Shown piece by piece: positions 1-11,265 of a DNA stretch of 64,000 bases. The DNA is taken from positions 54,331,888 through 54,395,887 of the forward strand of contig NC_069124.1 of assembly GCF_026914265.1 (NCBI RefSeq). The letters run 5' to 3'. The notes beneath the pieces are model-generated. The model was not told the origin of the DNA and ran no database searches. It saw nothing but the letters and a program-made list of their open reading frames with translations. This stretch comes from Mya arenaria. Its lineage: Eukaryota > Mollusca > Bivalvia > Myida > Myidae. Position numbers and translations under genes: made by a program. Every line of letters begins with the position of its first letter. Positions within the stretch are counted from its first letter, which is position 1.

Positions 1-527
1 AATCACATGTTTCACAATTATTTCGATAACTATTATCACAATTACATGTAATTATCTTAGCATTGTGTGATCTTGTGATCGAATTCAACAAATATCGAAG
101 CACACCCTTCACGATATATTTTTGCATTTTTGTTTTTCCACGAGCCTATGTTTCACAATTGTGCTCTTCATGTTTTATTCAATGAGCTTATTTCTCTCAG
201 GCATTAAAGGCACGCAAATTCGATATAAACTTTGATACTGACATTTTAAATTTGGTAGATTTTGCTGATTATTTCTATTTTCTAGTCAAAATTATGTATG
301 TTTGCATAAAGAGAAGCCAAAAAGGTTATTTGATTCGTAAGTGTGAACATGACTGAAAGGATAACGCCTCGGTATTGAGCCCAACACACGGACCGAGAGG
401 TTGTTAACCGTCTCTCCATGAGCCCACATTAAATGACCATTTTTCAAAATTCTTAGTTATAGATGTTTCTGTCAAGTCAATGTTCTGTGATTATATAACA
501 TGCACGCTTCAATAATGTATTCATAAG
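1..527. other. No gene recognised
   Basis: AT-rich sequence with no long open frame and no motif I can assign. It precedes a tRNA-derived SINE. Confidence 0.5.
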
Positions 528-765
528 CCTCGTGCAGTTGTTAGTGCACTTATTTCGCACTTACTTCCCACAAAAGCCTACCAGGTTCGATTCCCGGTCT
601 GATTTATGAGAGTTGGTGGTCGGTGGTTACCAAGACAAGTTAGTTTCCTCCGAGTATTCAGCCAATTCCGCACGACAAAAGATCTTAGTCTCGCGTATCA
701 TGGTGTATTTTCGTAATGATCGTTGTTTTCTCGAAAATCCGCATCGTTGTAAAATAAGTTAAACT
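528..765 (+). repeat. tRNA-derived SINE with core domain
   Basis: A B-box-like promoter motif (GGTTCGATTCC, near 591) follows a degenerate tRNA-like head. After it comes a body with TTTCCTCCGAGTATTC and a tail around CGTTGTAAAATAA. A second copy of the body and tail lies at 56655-56815 without the tRNA head. Core-type SINEs with a pol III promoter are common in molluscs. Family assignment was not possible by eye. Confidence 0.6.
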
Positions 766-1048
766 AAACCATTTAATGTGTGCATGATGCCGAAAAACGA
801 GAAGCATGGTTCTGTGCTAGCGATAATGACAAAGAATCGAACATCTGCAATGTCAGGGTAAAACACTAACAAGGAAGTACAGGAGAATTATAGACAGTTT
901 GATGAAGAGCGGAAATGGCAGGGTCAGTGACTCGCGGATGTGTTTTCCAAACGCCTGAATAAGGTCAACCGTCCAACATCAGACCGCGCGCCAACGTCAT
1001 TGAGACATTGACACAGAGGCAGGACGGGAAAACAGCAACAGCGACATC

Positions 1049-1417
1049 TTGGTACAAGTGGACGCAATCAGTTGCTTACCCGAAAAGCTACCAGCTGATA
1101 CGAAAGAGGACAGCTCTTCTTATGCTGGGGTTTGCAATTATGACCATAAACTACCATTAAAGAAGAGAAATACGTATAAAAGGGAGTCGATGCCGCGGAT
1201 AAATGTTTTGCTAACCTTCTTCATCGAAGAAGAAATTCGCCACAAAGTTTCCAGGAAAGAAGGGCGTAAAGGCAAACTAGATGTTGCCCTGTCCACCGTA
1301 ATGAACAAATGTGCAGATAATAATTGCAAGGCCGACGATAACAGTATAGACATTGAGCGGCGGAAACTGGAACTGAAAACGAAAGCTAGAGCCCTGAAGA
1401 CATGGTTAGGAAGCTAG
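1049..1417 (+). pseudogene. Unknown open frame in a GC-richer island
   Basis: The frame is open for 122 codons, but its first ATG is at 1190, leaving about 75 codons. The C-terminal half is rich in Lys, Arg and Glu and could be helical. The upstream 780-1048 stretch has the same higher GC but contains stops in every frame I followed, so this may be the end of a decayed gene. I recognise no domain and see no clear splice sites. A chance open frame is a real alternative. Confidence 0.25.
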
Positions 1418-1420
1418 TAT

Positions 1421-1820
1421 GTTAACGGCTGGAAATAGATGAAAGGCAAGATGATAAGACATAGGGCATTAGTTGCATGCAGCTCACGCTGGGTTACACG
1501 GCCGTCCATCTTTCGCCCATGCTGATCAGACTGGCCATGAGATCTAAGCACTAAGGTCATGACGGAATCCAGCTCAACTGTTCAACATTTCCTATGACGA
1601 AGATGGAAATTTGTAATACTGCTGGTGACCTAAATGCGTCAAAAAAGGTAGTGAAGATCGTCAAAATCAAATGATTTATTAAGTGCTTTAAAGGGACTCA
1701 TTCAATTCCAAAAATGCCAGACATCAAACGAAATACTTTCGTGTGAAAATGAAACACAATGCTTGCTACATTGATAAAACATTATCAAAGTACAGCTTTA
1801 TTGTTAACAATTATAGCTGT
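1421..1820. other. No gene recognised
   Basis: Spacer between the unknown open frame and the foldback-like element. I see no coding signal. Confidence 0.5.
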
Positions 1821-1839
1821 GTGAAGTTAGCTAAACATA

Positions 1840-3645
1840 CGACATTGGACATTGGACATTCAAAATCGAATGTTGTGCTGGCACGACATTGGACATTGGA
1901 CATTCAAAATCGAATGTTGTGCTGGCACGACATTGGACATTGGACATTCAAAAGTGAAAGTCGTGCTAGCACGACATTGGACATTGGACATTCAAAATCG
2001 AATGTTGTGCTAGCACGACATTGGACATTGGACATTCAAAATCGAATGTTGTGCTGGCACTACATTGGACATTGGACATTCAAAAGTGAAAGTCGTGCTA
2101 GCACGACATTGGACATTGAACATTCAAAATCGAATGTTGTGCTGGCACGACATTGGACATTGGACATTCAAAAGTGAAAGTCGTGCTAGCACGACATTGG
2201 ACATTGCACATTCAAAATCGAATGTTGTGCTGGCACGACATTGGACATTAGACATTCAAAAACGATTGTCGTGCCGGCACGACATTGGACATTGGACATT
2301 CATAACCGAATGTTGTGCTGGCACGACATTGGACATTGGACATTCAAAAGTGAAAGTCGTGCTAGCACGACATTGGACATTGGACATTCAAAATCGAATG
2401 TTGTGCTGGCACGACATTGGACATTGGACATTCAAAAGTGAATGTCGTGCTAGCACGACATTGGACATTGGACATTCAAAATCGAATGTTGTGCTGGCAC
2501 GACATTGGACATTGGACATTCAAAAGTGAAAGTCGTGCTAGCACGACATTGGACATTGAACATTCAAAATCGAATGTTGTGCTGGCACGACATTGGACAT
2601 TGGACATTCAAAAGTGAAAGTCGTACTAGCACGACATTGGACATTGGACATTCAAAATCGAATGTTGTGCTGGCACGACATTGGACATTAGACATTCAAA
2701 ATCGATTGTCGAGCCGGCACGACATTGGACATTGGACATTCATAACCGAATGTTGTGCTGGCACGACATTGGACATTCAAAAGTGAAAGTCGTGCTAGCA
2801 CGACATTGGACATTGGACATTCAAAATCGAATGTTGTGCTGGCACGACATTGGACATTCAAAATCGAATGTTGTGCTGGCACGACATTGGACATTGGACA
2901 TTCAAAAGTGAAAGTCGTGCTAGCACGACATTGGACATTGGACATTCAAAATCGAATGTTGTGCTGGCACGACATTGGACATTCAAAAGTGAAAGTCGTG
3001 CTAGCACGACATTGGACATTCAAAATCGAATGTTGTGCTTTCAACGACATTGGACTTTGGACATTCAAAAGTGAAAGTCGTGCTAGCACGACATTGGACA
3101 TTGGACATTCAAAATCGAATGTTGTGATGGCACGACATTGGACATTGGACATTCAAAAGTGAAAGTCGTGCTAGCACGCATTGGACATTGGACATTGGAC
3201 ATTCAAAAGTGAAAGTCGTGCTAGCACGACATTGGACATTGGACATTCAAAATCGAATGTTGTGCTAGCACGACATTGGACATTGGACATTCAAAATCGA
3301 ATGTTGTGCTGGCACTACATTGGACATTGGACATTCAAAAGTGAAAGTCGTGCTAGCACGACATTGGACATTGGACATTCAAAATCGAATGTTGTGCTGG
3401 CACGACATTGGACATTGGACATTCAAAAGTGAAAGTCGTGCTAGCACGACATTGGACATTGCACATTCAAAATCGAATGTTGTGCTGGCACGACATTGGA
3501 CATTAGACATTCAAAAACGATTGTCGTGCCGGCACGACATTGGACATTGGACATTCATAACCGAATGTTGTGCTGGCACGACATTGGACATTGGACATTC
3601 AAAAGTGAAAGTCGTGCTAGCACGCATTGGACATTGGACATTCAA
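1840..3645 (+). repeat. 44-bp satellite array, left arm
   Basis: About 40 tandem copies of a 44-bp unit starting GACATTGGACATTGGACATT. Two variants (ending TCGAATGTTGTGCTGGCAC or GTGAAAGTCGTGCTAGCAC) largely alternate, giving an 88-bp higher-order period. Some units lack one GGACATT repeat. Rarer variants near 2260, 2290, 2700 and 3510 recur as the same short block. Unit junctions form perfect 16-bp palindromes (GTCGTGCTAGCACGAC or GTCGTGCCGGCACGAC). Long open frames through the array arise because the unit has few stops and are not treated as genes. Confidence 0.95.
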
Positions 3646-3918
3646 ATGAGTTTCGTTTCATTGGAACAAGTGCTGAATCACGCAACAATTAAGTGTCAGA
3701 ACAAAATATATCAACTTGCAGGAATCACGATGCACAGAGAGACGCACTATTGTGCAGTACTTCAATCAGAAACCTTTGGAAACGTGTGGTATGACGGGCT
3801 GGTCGGAAAGCTAGGTCCATTACCACACGACCTGCACACTTGGACACCGTCTCACGCTATTTTTGTCAAGTGTAGAAGCACTCAAGTTTATTTATTTCTC
3901 AAGAATCACATTATGTAG
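3646..3918 (+). CDS. Peptidase-like His-box fragment in element core
   Basis: A 90-residue frame starts at an ATG on the inner edge of the satellite arm; the frame is also open upstream into the satellite. Residues about 26-50 read as a Tyr-x-Leu-x-Gly-Ile block, then Thr-His-Tyr, then a Trp-Tyr-Asp-Gly turn. This resembles the C-terminal catalytic His region of ubiquitin-specific (C19) or similar papain-fold peptidases, where Gly-His-Tyr and a later Trp/Asp are typical. The catalytic Cys half is absent, so it would be only the C-terminal part of a protease or a decayed remnant. It is the only recognisable coding frame between the two arms and may be element cargo. The family call is tentative because it rests on a short motif read by eye. 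Confidence 0.4.
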   Translation: MSFVSLEQVLNHATIKCQNKIYQLAGITMHRETHYCAVLQSETFGNVWYDGLVGKLGPLPHDLHTWTPSHAIFVKCRSTQVYLFLKNHIM

Positions 3919-3927
3919 CCTATTAGT

Positions 3928-4070
3928 ATCTTCCATGGCCGAGAGTGTAAGATGGGTTCAGCCCAACCCGAGCGTAGGGTCTTTTGCGGAAACGAGGTTT
4001 ACCTGCTTCCGCAGAACACCCTGTGCGAGGGTTGGTATGAACCTATCTTACACGAGCGACTATGGTAGAT
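3928..4070. repeat. Long imperfect hairpin in element core
   Basis: Two arms of about 65 bases are near reverse complements. GTGTAAGATGGGTTCAGCC near 3945 pairs with GGTATGAACCTATCTTACAC near 4033, and the pairing runs in through GCGGAAACG and GCTTCCGC with a loop of only a few bases. It sits ten bases after the stop of the peptidase-like frame. It is GC-richer than its surroundings. It could be a nested MITE or a structural 3' end. Confidence 0.75.
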
Positions 4071-5896
4071 GTTTTTCTCTCTCACCGCAGTTAAACAAAA
4101 TAATGTAAAAATGTATTTTATCGCTGGAACTTTTTTGTGCGTAGTAAAAATAATGTGCGCATAGATATATGACAACTCCTGGTTGTCATAGATATTCGCG
4201 CAGTGATTCAGATTATGTGAATAGTCAAATCGTTCTTTAAATAGTTCTGGATGCAGCAAAGTGAAGGCAATAAAAAAGAGTTCCATACGGGTACTTGTTT
4301 ATCTTTGCCCGTTGGGATGATAAGAATTTCACGCATGGACAAATGTTTGAATGTACTTTTCTGAGGTGGCAGATATATATATATCCGAAATCTTGGACTG
4401 GTGATAAGGCTGCAATTCTAATTTGTCCATTCAAATTATTGTGTTAAATAACGACATTCAACTTGGCTTTTATTTTTTAAAATATGGTTTATAATAACGT
4501 ATATCTGTCTATTCATAGTGACCAAATATTATTTAGGCATCCAATGGAAGTGGTAAATATTAAGAGAAAAAATATAATGAAACGACAACCAGTATACAAA
4601 TAATAATTGTTGGACATAGGTCATTTTTACTCATTAATTATCTGTCAGGAGTACCCTTTAAAATAATACCAAAATTATATGGGATCCCCATGCATCAAAA
4701 TGTAGCATTATCGCCAATGGTTTATGCATTGACAAGTTTAGCTGTGTGTATGTTGCCTTAAGTCACATCCATGTCCGACAATATTATACATTTGAGGTAC
4801 CTAACACATATTTAACAAAGAAACTTGTATTTGAAAGTCCGCAACATTGTTATTGAGAGTTGTATTAAAACAATCCTTTCGATTGATATACATACATATT
4901 CCCATGTAAATGCAGACACATTCATTAATGTAATATAATTATTCTAAAGCTCTGTAGATAAACACACACTGAAGTGCACATTTGTTGGGTTTATATAATT
5001 ATTTGCGCTTTGTTTCCTTTCAACCCTTTCAACCATTGTCAGTTCTGCCCAAGATGCCATTTCCAATGGCTCTGGTGTCACATTTTACATGTATAAATTG
5101 TATATTCTGTAAAACCTATAAGAACTTATGTCGTATGTGATGAAGACGTCATTTTGAATTCTTTAATGTCGATGCGATTGATTATAAAACGCTTTGTGTA
5201 ATTCTGTCGTCTTATAAATATCAAAAAGGTTTATCGAACACAATTATTTCATATAAACTTTACCAAATGAAGACGACGTAGCATGTTCGACTAACTGAGT
5301 CGATAAAAAAACAAGTCGACAGGCAGGAATAGGTTACTTTATCGACTCATTGACAATATTTTTTTGTGTTTACGTAAAACCAGATAAAAAAGATGTACGG
5401 ACGATTACATTTATACTTGTAAGAATCATCAATGCATGTCTATATTTTCCATATGTCATTATATACTGTGGATATAATTATCTTCACTTCCTTTATAAAT
5501 GGTACTAGATGTGTAGCAGTGGTGTGTAAACAATTAAGCTTATTAAATATATGCCATTTTGAAAGCATTATCACTGTTTGTCTACATATAATCCACGACC
5601 ATTCATAAGTATATTGATTTGAATCTTTCTCTGCATATGTGACATCATATATATCTGAATCATGCTTAAGTTTCAAATATTGCGATGGAATCGTCATGAC
5701 AATGCTCTGTTGGTGTTGATAAATTTTATAATGGTTCATTGCTTTGTGATCTCTGACCCTTTTCAAATAATTTCAAGACAATATCTCAAACAAACAAAAA
5801 ATCCGAATATTGCATGCCATCAAAATTAATTTAAAGTCGGAAAAAAAACAACATTCATTCATAAAACATGTCATACATTGATTTGAATGTGCTAAC
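4071..5896. other. AT-rich element core, no clear gene
   Basis: The interior of the foldback-like element beyond the hairpin is AT-rich. A minus-strand open frame at 5440-5766 (108 codons, no ATG at its 5' end) has no recognisable domain and may be chance. I see no transposase motif. Confidence 0.5.
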
Positions 5897-6768
5897 TGCT
5901 AGCACGACTTTCACTTTTGAATGTCCAATGTCCAATGTCGTCCAAGCACAACATTCGATTTTGAATGTCCAATGTCCAATGTCGTGCTAGCACGACTTTC
6001 ACTTTTGAATGTCCAATGTCCAATGTCGTGCCAGCACAACATTCGATTTTGAATGTCCAATGTCCAATGTCGTGCTAGCACGACTTTCACTTTTGAATGT
6101 CCAATGTCCAATGTCGTGCCAGCACAACATTCGATTTTGAATGTCCAATGTCCAATGTCGTGCTAGCACGACAATCGTTTTTGAATGTCCAATGTCCAAT
6201 GTCGTGCCAGCACAACATTCGATTTTGAATGTCCAATGTCCAATGTCGTGCTAGCACAACATTCGATTTTGAATGTCCAATGTCCAATGTCGTGCCAGCA
6301 CAACATTCGGTTATGAATGTCCAATGTCCAATGTCGTGCCGGCACGACAATCGTTTTTGAATGTCCAATGTCCAATGTCGTGCCAGCACAACATTCGATT
6401 TTGAATGTCCAATGTCGTGCTAGCACGACTTTCACTTTTGAATGTCCAATGTCCAATGTCGTGCCAGCACAACATTCGATTTTGAATGTCCAATGTCCAA
6501 TGTCGTGCTAGCACGACTTTACCTTTGAATGTCCAATGTCCAATGTCGTGCCAGCACAACATTCGATTTTGAATGTCCAATGTCCAATGTCGTGCTAGCA
6601 CGACTTTCATTTTTGAATGTCCAATGTCCAATGTCGTGCCAGCACAACATTCGATTTTGAATGTCCAATGTCCAATGTCGTGCTAGCACGACTTTCACTT
6701 TTGAATGTCCAATGTCCAATGTCGTGCCAGCACGACATTCGATTTTGAATGTCCAATGTCCAATGTCG
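5897..6768 (-). repeat. 44-bp satellite array, right arm (inverted)
   Basis: About 20 copies of the same 44-bp satellite in the opposite orientation, with the same two alternating variants, including the rarer CGATTGTCGTGCCGGCACGAC-type block near 6330-6350. It ends with the reverse complement of the left terminal sequence. The arm is shorter than the left one, consistent with unequal expansion. Confidence 0.95.
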
Positions 6769-6787
6769 TATGTTTAGCTAACTTCAC

Positions 6788-7372
6788 GCAGCTAATAATT
6801 ATTAAGAATTATGACAGAACATGCCCTATTTTACGCAAATAAAAAATGAATTGTTTTAGTCTTGAATTTACGAAATTCTGCCCAAATCTGCCAGTTGCTG
6901 TTTTTTCATCAAAGTAGAAACACCATTTCAACAATGTTAAAAAAACATGCCCAATGAAAATATACGAGTCCATTTAAATATTGATTTATATTCCTTTCAC
7001 AATAAATATCCATTAATCATACAATTAATACACACTTAAATGTATAAAGCACAATTAATTGATGTTAAGGTAAGGTGTCATGTGATTGGTCAGTAATACG
7101 TCGAGCACGAAGTTTTGAATGGTATTTTAGGTTATCGTGCCAAAGCGTTGCGATACTAATTTCTACTTAATTCAAGAGTGATTCTAAACCCTACGTCTTT
7201 GAAATAATTCGAGACCCAACTTTGTCAATCTTCGTGTCGTTTACTTATCCTGGTCAACCGATGTTTAAATCATGATAACTTCGAGATTGTCACAAACGGC
7301 TTTCATTATAATCGAGTACCAACATTTCCAGCTGTAGTAATCTATATCCATAAATTGGAATAGGTGTTCCGT
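6788..7372. other. No gene recognised
   Basis: Sequence right of the foldback-like element is AT-rich, with no frame or motif I can support. Confidence 0.5.
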
Positions 7373-7850
7373 TTATTTGGCATATGCATCATGAAAAGTC
7401 CAATATACATCAAAGACAACATCATCCAATGCCTGGCCTGGGAGCAGCGCAATATACGTCAGATGGAGACTTGCTTCAAATGATTGCACGCGCCGTTGTT
7501 CTTTTGATACTAGTCCGCCAAACACTTCTGCAATAGTTGTATATTTGGCATTTCTAGCTAAATTAAACAAAGCTTTGATACTCTAATGGTCGATGGCTAC
7601 AGGCTACCGGACAAGATTACTTTTCACAAAACGTTCATTAAATTCTAAGCAAAGAAAGGTGGGCGTCTGGTGGTTCATCCTAAAGCTATCGCGCCAATCT
7701 ACGTCACCCAAATTATCCCGCGCTTCCTCACATAAATTTAAGACCTGACGCAATGTTAGAACGTACGCTCCCTCGTGATGGCCGCTTCTATTCTCACACT
7801 GACCATCACCATAGCATTGGACCGACGTCGGCGCAACAACAACACCATAG
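7373..7850 (-). pseudogene. Unidentified decayed coding region
   Basis: Reading the minus strand, two frames of 65-80 codons are open: roughly 7850 to 7604, and 7570 to 7373. They are separated by about 35 bases with stops. GC is higher than in the flanks and the residue mix looks protein-like; the upstream block contains Cys-Glu-Glu-Ala-Arg and Asp-Val-Asp-Trp-Arg stretches. I do not recognise the family. The break is too short to be a normal intron, so a frameshifted or decayed gene, perhaps from a mobile element, is the best description. Confidence 0.35.
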
Positions 7851-8160
7851 CAAAACGATTTTCAATTAACCATTAGCCTCAATGCCGTGTCAATAATGTA
7901 ACACCTTCCGCACAACATTAACATATAATGTACATGTATAGGGACGGAAAATCAAAGATAGGAATCTTATTTTAACACAATACCAAAGGGAACAGAATAA
8001 TTGTTTGATGAAAATATCAACTTTGAATGGAATAAAGGTAATAAAATATGCAATGTTATGTTGTTTTTTATGATTAATATATAAATTGTTATACATTGAT
8101 TTGAAATAGTACATATGGCATTCATATTGCAAAAATGAATTATTTATATTCCTGATGTAC
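7851..8160. other. No gene recognised
   Basis: AT-rich spacer. A minus-strand open frame at 7890-8132 is low in complexity and not supported. Confidence 0.45.
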
Positions 8161-8335
8161 TTCCCATATAAACGCGTCCGGACAATACCTCAATAGCAAG
8201 ATTTCCACCGATGGTAAATCACGTCATATAAACGGCCAATCGGAACTCCTCGGCTACTATAAAGATATGGTCTATCTCGAAGCTTGCCGGAGATGGCCGA
8301 GTTGTTACAATTGATAAACGGCCTAACACAGACAG
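8161..8335. repeat. Palindromic repeat (GGCC...GAGTTGTTACAATTG family)
   Basis: The segment with CTATCTCGAAGCTTGCCGGA and GGCCGAGTTGTTACAATTGA matches part of 19370-19555, which is a better-preserved palindromic copy. Short non-autonomous DNA element is the likely origin. Confidence 0.5.
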
Positions 8336-8586
8336 TTTATTTCAGTCTAAACACACATATAAATATTTAGTATGGTCACAACGATTCCTGGCCTAAATAC
8401 AAAGAAAAGAGAAAAGAATTAGTGAGTTATATTAAAGAACAAAATAAAATAATGTATCAAAAAAGGAAAAAAAAGATACACATCAAAATCAAACTGTGAG
8501 ATATATATTAAATAGAGTAATGAAGTATTATGGGAGGCTATTTACAAATATCATAATACTTGAAAAATCTAAACGATGTTATTTAT

Positions 8587-10680
8587 TCAAGAATTTCTTA
8601 ACATGAATGCTTGATTTATAAATTTACCCAATCTACTTAGTATGCTTACGTTTTTTGTTAACATTAGTTCGATAAACTTGTACATACTTGGGTTTTTAAT
8701 ATAATATATTTTAATCATTTTTTTCTGATGTCATGATATACAGGACATATTATGATTAAATGATATTCATCTTCTAAATCATTAGTGTTACAAACAGAAC
8801 AATAACGTTGGGCTCTATCTATTCGATTTCGGCCATATCGGCCGGTTTCTATATGCAGTTTATGAGATGACAGTCTTAGCTTAGACAAAAACATTCTTAG
8901 TTTCTTTGGTAAATAAACTAGATAAAGTTCAATTTCCAAATGTTCCTTAATGAGTTTATATGGGCATAGAGTACTACTATTGCTTATCCGTTCATACCAT
9001 GATTGCTTTAACACATCGAGCACTCTATTCTTAAACATAATTTGAAAGTTTTTCAAATTAACTGAGTTTGGATTGAACCACACATATGAGAAAACCATAA
9101 TATCTAACAACGATTTTACCTTATTGGCCCAGTTTTTACGATACTCAAGATTTCCTAACATGTCACTTTATAATTCCTTTGTGATAATGTTGTCGGTAGA
9201 AATAGTTTTACACCAAAATCTTATAATCCTAGCATATCGATTGACGTATAAAGGGTATCGACCTATTTCACCGCAAACGGCCATGTTGCATGAACTCGTT
9301 TTAACACCTGGAATATATTTACAAAATTTTAGATAAATTCGCTCGATCTCTTTTGATTTTGAAAATCCCCATTATCTCAGACCCATGATTCAACGTGACC
9401 CCAACAGAGGCGTCAAACAATTGACAAAGAACGCTAGACTTAAAATTGTAATGCTTTGTATTATTTATAAGTACATAAAGAGCCTTTAGACCTTTCCCTG
9501 CTATTCTTGGTTTAGAACAAAAGACCGGTGTAGTTAAAAACTGTTCCAAGGTAATTAAACTCATCAACTGTTTCAAGATATGTATTGCCATATGTATTGC
9601 CATTTTCACGTAAATTGCCCCTTTTCCGAAATACCATTATCGTTGTCTTTGCTTTGTTAACTTCTAGTCCCATTTCAAACAATAAACATGCAACAAATTT
9701 AAGCTTTTTTTGTAATTCATCAACAGTATTGCCAATAATTACCATATCGTCGGCAAATAACATTAGTATAACAGTGATATCATTTAAGGTAAGTCCGCTT
9801 ACAGGACTATCTTCTAAAAATAGCTCAAGATCATCGACGAAAAGTGCGAATAAAATCGGGGACATCATTTCCCCTTGTTTAAGGCAAACCACACAATCAA
9901 AGTAATCAGACTACGAGCTACATTTTTTACACATGATTTCACATTTGCATACATATTCTTAACGATTCTAAGCATTTTCCCATCAATTCCTTCTCTAAAA
10001 GCTTTAGCCAGAGGCTATGTAAACTGACACTATAAAAAGCACGTTTCATGTCAATAAAAGAGCAGTACAATATTTTCTTATCATGTAACAGTTTTTGCAC
10101 AATTGCATTTAATATAAAAATTGCATCTGTAGTAGACCCCTACGAAATCCAAATTGAGAATCGCTCAGTATATCATTATTTTCTGCCCAGTCAGTTACTC
10201 TTTTATTTAATATTCCGGTAAAAAATCTTTGCAAAACAACTTACTAATGTAATCCCACGGTTATTACTTGGGTTGCTTAAATCGTTCTTTTTGTATACAT
10301 GAACAATAATGCCCTTAGACCACTCCAATGGAAAGTGACCCGAATTAAGAATAGCATTAAATAAATCAACTAGATGTGACGACGGAATATCAACTGCCTC
10401 GACAAAATACTCATTTAATAATTGGTCATTATTAAATGCTCTCTGGGGTGATAACTACCTGTTTTATTTCTTCAGAAGTAATAGGATTATCTAGTTCTTC
10501 GAAGCTACAATTAATATTTTCAAAATCATGGTTATTGCTAAAGTAGCTCGCTTCATGGTTTTCAGTTGAAGGTTTATCATTTTTCAATGATGAAAAGTAA
10601 TTGTAGAAAGCATCCATAGAAACATTGTTATTTGTATGAGGGTTATTCATTAAACAGTGTCGTGTAATTTCTTAATGATA
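8587..10680 (-). pseudogene. Decayed LINE reverse transcriptase
   Basis: Read on the minus strand, this is a 5'-truncated non-LTR retrotransposon. From 10650 to 10432 comes the linker before the polymerase domain. Near 10160-10130 is Ser-Gln-Phe-Gly-Phe-Arg. Then a 126-codon frame (9892-9512) holds Leu-Lys-Gln-Gly-Glu..Ser-Pro and the catalytic Phe-Ala-Asp-Asp. A frame at 9161-8715 follows with a C-terminal zinc region (Cys-x2-Cys...His...Cys). Frames shift at several points and a stop precedes the polymerase frame near 9910. At a run of seven A bases near 8720 a one-base shift restores a 40-codon tail ending at 8587 that matches the end of the second LINE copy at 63573. It is inactive. I can say LINE but not the clade. 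Confidence 0.85.
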
Positions 10681-11265
10681 TCTTTACAAATAAGAAATAA
10701 ATTAAACACGTGTCTGTAATTAAATCTCTGGTAACAAAATACAAATAATCACCACAAAGCCACAAGTGTTTAGATGATGTCAAACGGTTTGGCCTCCAAA
10801 ACTATACTTTCAATTCATGTCACACTTCTGCGTTTGAATGCATATACCTTTTACCTACATTTGTTCTGTATTTAAATAACAGGCTTATTTCGAAAATATT
10901 ACATAGCTTTTAAAACAGTACACTACATGTATGAACAGATGCATGTTTTGTACGACATTTCAGTGTAATCAACAATTAAAGGACTATAAAGGGAACTCAA
11001 GAACACCTGAAAACCCCAATCTGCTTCAATCCTCCAGGAAGTGATACATGTATGACAATTATCATGAACATTTATATGAAAAACTACAGAAACAAGCTCA
11101 AAAGCGAAAAGTTTAAACATAAACCCCCTTTAATGGCATAGGGTAAACGCCAAAGACATATAACACAAAAACAAAATATCACAAACAAGAAATATGGAAC
11201 AGCAGCAAGTTCAATTTTTAATCGAGTCACTTCATTAAAGAATTCCAGTTATAGCAACACATATA
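10681..11265. other. 3' flank of the propeller exon
   Basis: No coding signal. Minus-strand ATTAAA polyadenylation-like hexamers occur at 11217-11222 and 11126-11131, downstream of the TRIM-like stop codon. Which is used, if either, cannot be told from sequence. Confidence 0.4.

Larger units (their letters stand above)
1822..6787. mobile_element. Foldback-like element with satellite inverted arms
   Basis: The left end reads GTGAAGTTAGCTAAACATAC and then enters a 44-bp satellite array. The right end carries the exact reverse complement of that 20-mer (about 6768-6787), entered from an oppositely oriented array of the same satellite. The whole is one large inverted structure of about 5 kb, with a left arm of about 1.8 kb, a right arm of about 0.87 kb and a unique core of about 2.25 kb. 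Weak inverted similarity continues about 25 bp outward on both sides, so the ends are approximate and I found no target-site duplication. Drosophila FB and related elements have this design, with inverted repeats built of tandem subrepeats and sometimes a core ORF. Relatedness to them is inference from architecture only. Confidence 0.7.

Noticed and set aside
1840..3645. CRISPR array
   Set aside because: Units are contiguous with no unique spacers, there are no cas genes, and the window is eukaryotic.
1743..3649. Many overlapping open frames of 66-154 codons encoding repeated His-Trp-Thr-Leu-Asp peptides
   Set aside because: They are readings of the 44-bp satellite in rotating frames, most without a true ATG, and appear in mirror form in the right arm.
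1690..6990. Longer terminal inverted repeats of the foldback element reaching about 1690 and 6980
   Set aside because: Only a short GGACTC-type match was visible and it may be a separate repeat.
9585..9905. Plus-strand 106-codon frame
   Set aside because: Antisense of the LINE polymerase frame.
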